In this document: piece after piece, positions 20,402-23,732 of the stretch
Layout of the letters: each line of letters opens with the position of its first letter
How positions within the stretch are numbered: the first letter of the stretch is position 1
From: Pholiota molesta
Taxonomy: Eukaryota; Basidiomycota; Agaricomycetes; Agaricales; Strophariaceae
Direction of reading: 5' to 3'
Assembly: GCA_014925825.1 (NCBI GenBank)
Contig: JACGCK010000442.1
Coordinates: 1-23,732 of the forward strand
Length of the DNA stretch: 23,732 bases
The notes under the pieces: generated by a model
The model's input: the letters and a program-made list of their open reading frames with translations, nothing else
The model's database searches: none
What the model was told of the DNA's origin: nothing
Position numbers and translations under genes: made by a program

Positions 20402-23151
20402 TTATAAATCTTCCGATATTTGGTCCAGCGTCTTCAAATCCCTGATTATGCGTTTAGACCCTTCTTCTCCAACGTTGTTTTCTGCGAAATCTCGGAAAAC
20501 CATCTCAACTCTTTTCCAAATCTGCTCTCGCGGTCTGATTTTACAAAGCCGCAGAAGGGATGGCAGCCAGCAATCTGCAATCTCACTGAGCCACCAACGA
20601 CGGCTCGCGACGGTCGACAGCAACGTTTTGAAGAAATCGGACGCAAATATTTCGTCGAACTGCTTCTCGATCGAAGGCGTGTGCGATGGACACAGCGCTT
20701 CATGAGTGAGGTAACACGTCGTACTGCTCTGGATAAAGATGCAAAGCGTGCGTATGCAGTCGATTTGAAGGCGTCGACTGTCGGTGTCCCCGGCGTTGGA
20801 CAAGTGGAGGAGAGTCGCGATGCCATTCGCCTCAGTAAAAGCACGGACGACGTCACTCTGGCAACCTGTCAATAGCGGCTCCAGAAGCCGGATACACCCA
20901 ATCTCCACATTCAAGTCGGGCGATGTCGATAACGTATTCAAAAGGGTCTTCACGAACCAAGGACGTTGCGCCTGGGTGATGCCAACCGGGGGGTGAAGAA
21001 CTTGGAGCACATCGGCGAGAATCGAGTCTGGTACGAGGCCCTGGGCAACTCGGCCTTCCAGATACAGCTTCGATAACCCCTGCCGTGCCGCGTCCTTGAG
21101 TTCTCGTGGGAAGTCGATTCGTGTAAAAATTGGGGCTGCGAGCTCCGCAAACTGGATGATGACAAATTCAAGGACCTCTCCTTGCACGCCATAGCGATCG
21201 GGGTATTGTATGATAGAGGTGAATACAAGAATCATAGTCTGGCGAAAAACATGCGGTTGTATTGCTTCGTCCCAGAGCGCTGGTTTGTCCAAATTTCCCA
21301 TGGTCAAGACACGCAGAATAAGAGGGATGGTGATATGGCTGTGCGTCATGGCGGACCTATCGGTGGCCTTCTGCAATAGCTGAAGAAGGACCGGGACAGA
21401 TCTTCGGATGATATCATGCACTACGGCAGTGGTCAATTCCCAGTTCAGGGAACATTCTAAGAATGTGTCCAAAAGCCAGCGTTGAGTCAGGTCGCTGAGG
21501 GTGGATTCGCCATTAACAAACGCCTCGAGGTGATAGATTAAAGCGAGTTGAGGGATACGAGATTCTAAAGAGTTTAGAGCCATCGTACAGGCGGCGATTG
21601 CGGAGGCATGCAGGTTGCTCGACTCCTTGAGAGCCTTCAGCGGTGCGTGCAGACTTCGCGGCCACATTATTGCAGTGCCATGTGTCAGTCGTACCCAGGC
21701 ACGGCAGTACCTCTCAGCAACTTCAGCGTCGGTGACGTGCCACCGCAGTTCGAACGAAAGATCGCGGTGAAAGCACGCGCTGAAGTGCTGCAGAACCATT
21801 GGAATGGCGCCCATCTCCCGCAAAATGTGGAATGCGGTGAACTCTTTCGGTAATCCTCCGATTGCCTGTAGGGTGGCTGCGACTGTATCTTCGTTTGAAC
21901 AATTCTCAAGGAGCCAAACTAATGCCGAAGCATCAGTTGAGTGATCAGGATCAATAGTTGGTGCTATCGTTGGATTGCGGCGCCTGATAAGAATTCTGAT
22001 TAGCGAATTGAATGTACCTTCAAAGATGTCAACGTACATAGAGCGCAATTGCTCGTCAATAGCAGCCTCTACATCCAAGAGGGGTTTGTGGATTGTATTC
22101 GGGGAAATCCAAAATCGGAGGTGTTCAGAGATCGGATGTTGATATGGGCAATCCGGATAGACTAAGGACATCCACATGGAGCCCAAGTAGAATGTATAGG
22201 CGAAAGCCACGATGGTAAAAGTAGCCGCAACAATAGCTGTATCTCCTGACCAGAGAAGTACGATGATACCGGCAAAAAATAGAAGGAGAGCAGCGTGCAG
22301 CAGAAGAGGTAATGCGTTGATAACAGCATAGACATGCCATCGCCGCAATTGACCATACCGTCGCTGTCTTTGCCTTGCACGATACTTTGGCGATCCGGAA
22401 ACGTTCGGAGCAGGCTGTATCCACTGTTTTGACAGCATAGATACGAGGGCTGCTGAAAGGCTGCAAGCGAGTGCAGCAAACCAGAGACCATTCACCCAAA
22501 GAATCTCTCGTGTATTTGGGACCAGATCTTCTCCTGGAACAGGGGGAATTTGGACCGTGGACTGGGTAATATTCAAAAGAGAAGACTGCCGCAAGTCTGA
22601 AATTAGCTGTTGAAGGAGCGCATTTGTTGAGTCAGAAGGACCGGGAAGCATTTGCTGATATGCTTGGATGATGAAGGTTGTTAAAACAGCAGAAAACAGC
22701 CCCGTCTACTCGAATGTGACGATTAAGATAGATATATGCGCATATAATCGGGAACAACTCACGAATACTAGGAGAACATCAATTCCTCGATTCAGCCCAT
22801 CAGTCGTAGCGGCGTCCATTTTTGCCGTTTCATCGTTGTAGATGTGCCAAATGCGAGCATGTTCCGAACCTTCTGAGCCGACTTCATCATCCCAAAGGTT
22901 TGCTGCTGAAAATCACTGAGATTTGAGATTTGAAGATGATTGAAATTCTAACATTGCCCAGCACTATCAAGAAAGCTTGAGATGGTATAAGGAACGGAAG
23001 GGCTGTTAAGAAACGTCTGATATCGCCGTAGAATAGTTGGCAACTTCGTTACAACAGACATTGAGAGATAAGACCTACGTTGGAGGATGTTTTGCTTGCT
23101 AGGCGACCATGGAGGTCGTCTGTCGGCCTCATTCTTTGCATAACTAGACAT
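20402..23151 (-). CDS. DUF6535 membrane protein with long helical-repeat-like C-terminus
   Basis: Exons (minus): 23151-22953, 22905-22763, 22705-20402. They total 2646 nt, or 881 aa. The DUF6535 core is at about 75-305: ARIWHIYNDETAKMDAATTD, then four predicted helices at about 107-128 (DVLLVFTGLFSAVLTTFII), 182-206 (WVNGLWFAALACSLSAAL), 242-266 (INALPLLLHAALLLFFAGII) and 270-296 (FTIVAFAYTFYLGSMWM), closed by the family's DCPYQHPIS at about 300. A basic RARQRQRRYGQLRRW loop lies between helices 2 and 3. The remaining 570 residues are alpha-helical and Leu/Ala-rich, look like ARM/HEAT-type repeats, and carry no catalytic motif I recognise. DUF6535 proteins are abundant in Agaricomycetes; their function is unknown to me. 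Intron 1 ends in tandem CAGCAG, so two isoforms differing by one residue are possible. Confidence 0.9.
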
Positions 23152-23732
23152 CCCGAGCTACCCCAAGGATATCCTAGTAACGTCTAGCGGTTCTATCGAG
23201 TTGAAGTAACGCGTCCTATGGTACTTTCCAGGGTCGCTGGTTATGGTTGAGATTCGAATTCATCCTGAGAGGTTATGACACCGATAGGTGAGAAAGTGCT
23301 CAATGGCTGTGTCTCTGACGCTGTGCTTGTCACTGTGAGGCGCTGGTGTGCAGGTGGCGTTTGGGTGGTTGACGGTTGGACACCTGCCAGTTGGCTCACG
23401 TTACCGACGCAGCCACAGTGCTTGCTGGTGTTTGGCATTGTCATTATAGGTTGCCGATATGCCGCAATCAAGTAGGCGCCTAAATCTGACAGAAGCGTTC
23501 CTTGAACGGAAGTTCTTACTTTAAAGCCGACGCCATTTCCTCTGTTCATAACGGACTTCAAGCCACGCATTGACATCGGAATACAATAAGTACCATTGTT
23601 ACCTCCCAAAGAGAAACTTGCCTAAAACGCTTCAAAGCGATCCCGCTTCCTTCTATAATCGTACTCCGTACTCGATGAGAAGTTCCACTGTCCAAGACGT
23701 AGACGGAGCGTGTGTAACTAACTGCCATCGGT
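23152..23732. other. Right-edge region upstream of the DUF6535 gene
   Basis: 581 bp with no supported gene. A minus-strand open frame covers 23609-23241 but has no recognisable domain, no ATG at its beginning (TTG only) and a low-complexity Thr/Ser/Pro-rich composition. It could be the end of a gene that begins beyond the window, but nothing seen favours this. The region presumably includes the DUF6535 promoter. Confidence 0.4.

Noticed and set aside
23241..23609. Minus-strand 122-codon open frame at the right edge
   Set aside because: Opens on TTG, has no recognisable domain and is low-complexity. A partial gene from outside the window cannot be excluded.
1..23732. Search by eye for transposons, tRNAs, CRISPR arrays and secondary-metabolite clusters
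   Set aside because: No reverse transcriptase, transposase, terminal repeats, cloverleaf or repeat-spacer pattern was seen. The genes are not a biosynthetic cluster.

Overview
The window looks like nuclear DNA from an Agaricomycete (mushroom-forming basidiomycete). Genes are broken by many 46-68 bp GT-AG introns. Gene spacing is tight, and the families fit that group: a four-helix DUF6535 protein, an F-box/LRR-like protein, a DUF7726-like protein and a multi-exon secreted subtilase. I saw no bacterial, viral or transposon genes and no CRISPR array. Family names come from recognising motifs, not from a search.

Layout from left to right: (1) minus strand, 1-965, a broken cyclase-family gene running off the left edge; (2) minus, 1233-4998, a secreted S8 subtilisin-like protease (20 exons, 902 aa); (3) about 1.2 kb with no recognisable gene; (4) plus, 6211-9456, muskelin (12 exons, 880 aa); (5) minus, 9842-10451, prefoldin subunit 4 (5 exons, 132 aa), divergent across 147 bp from (6) plus, 10599-13121, sphingosine-1-phosphate lyase (13 exons, 557 aa); (7) minus, 13946-14763, a DUF7726-like protein (6 exons, 182 aa), divergent from (8) plus, 15338-18760, a gamma-tubulin complex component (10 exons, 980 aa); (9) minus, 18806-20271, an F-box protein (3 exons, 444 aa), tail to tail with (8); (10) minus, 20402-23151, a DUF6535 protein (3 exons, 881 aa).

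I built the exon chains by hand. In every intact gene the summed exon length is an exact multiple of three and ends on a stop, and conserved motifs run across the joins, so the models are mostly well constrained. The genes are not a pathway cluster. Four are housekeeping (GID/CTLH ubiquitin ligase, tubulin/actin chaperone, sphingolipid breakdown, microtubule nucleation). The others (protease, F-box, DUF6535, broken cyclase) belong to families that vary between species.

The most unusual features are a run of very short exons (7, 10, 13-17, 18, 19, 20 and 20 nt), a GC-AG intron in muskelin, multiple frame breaks in the cyclase gene while its neighbours are clean, and a DUF6535 protein with a long uncharacterised cytosolic-type tail. 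I did not find a convincing new multi-gene system.
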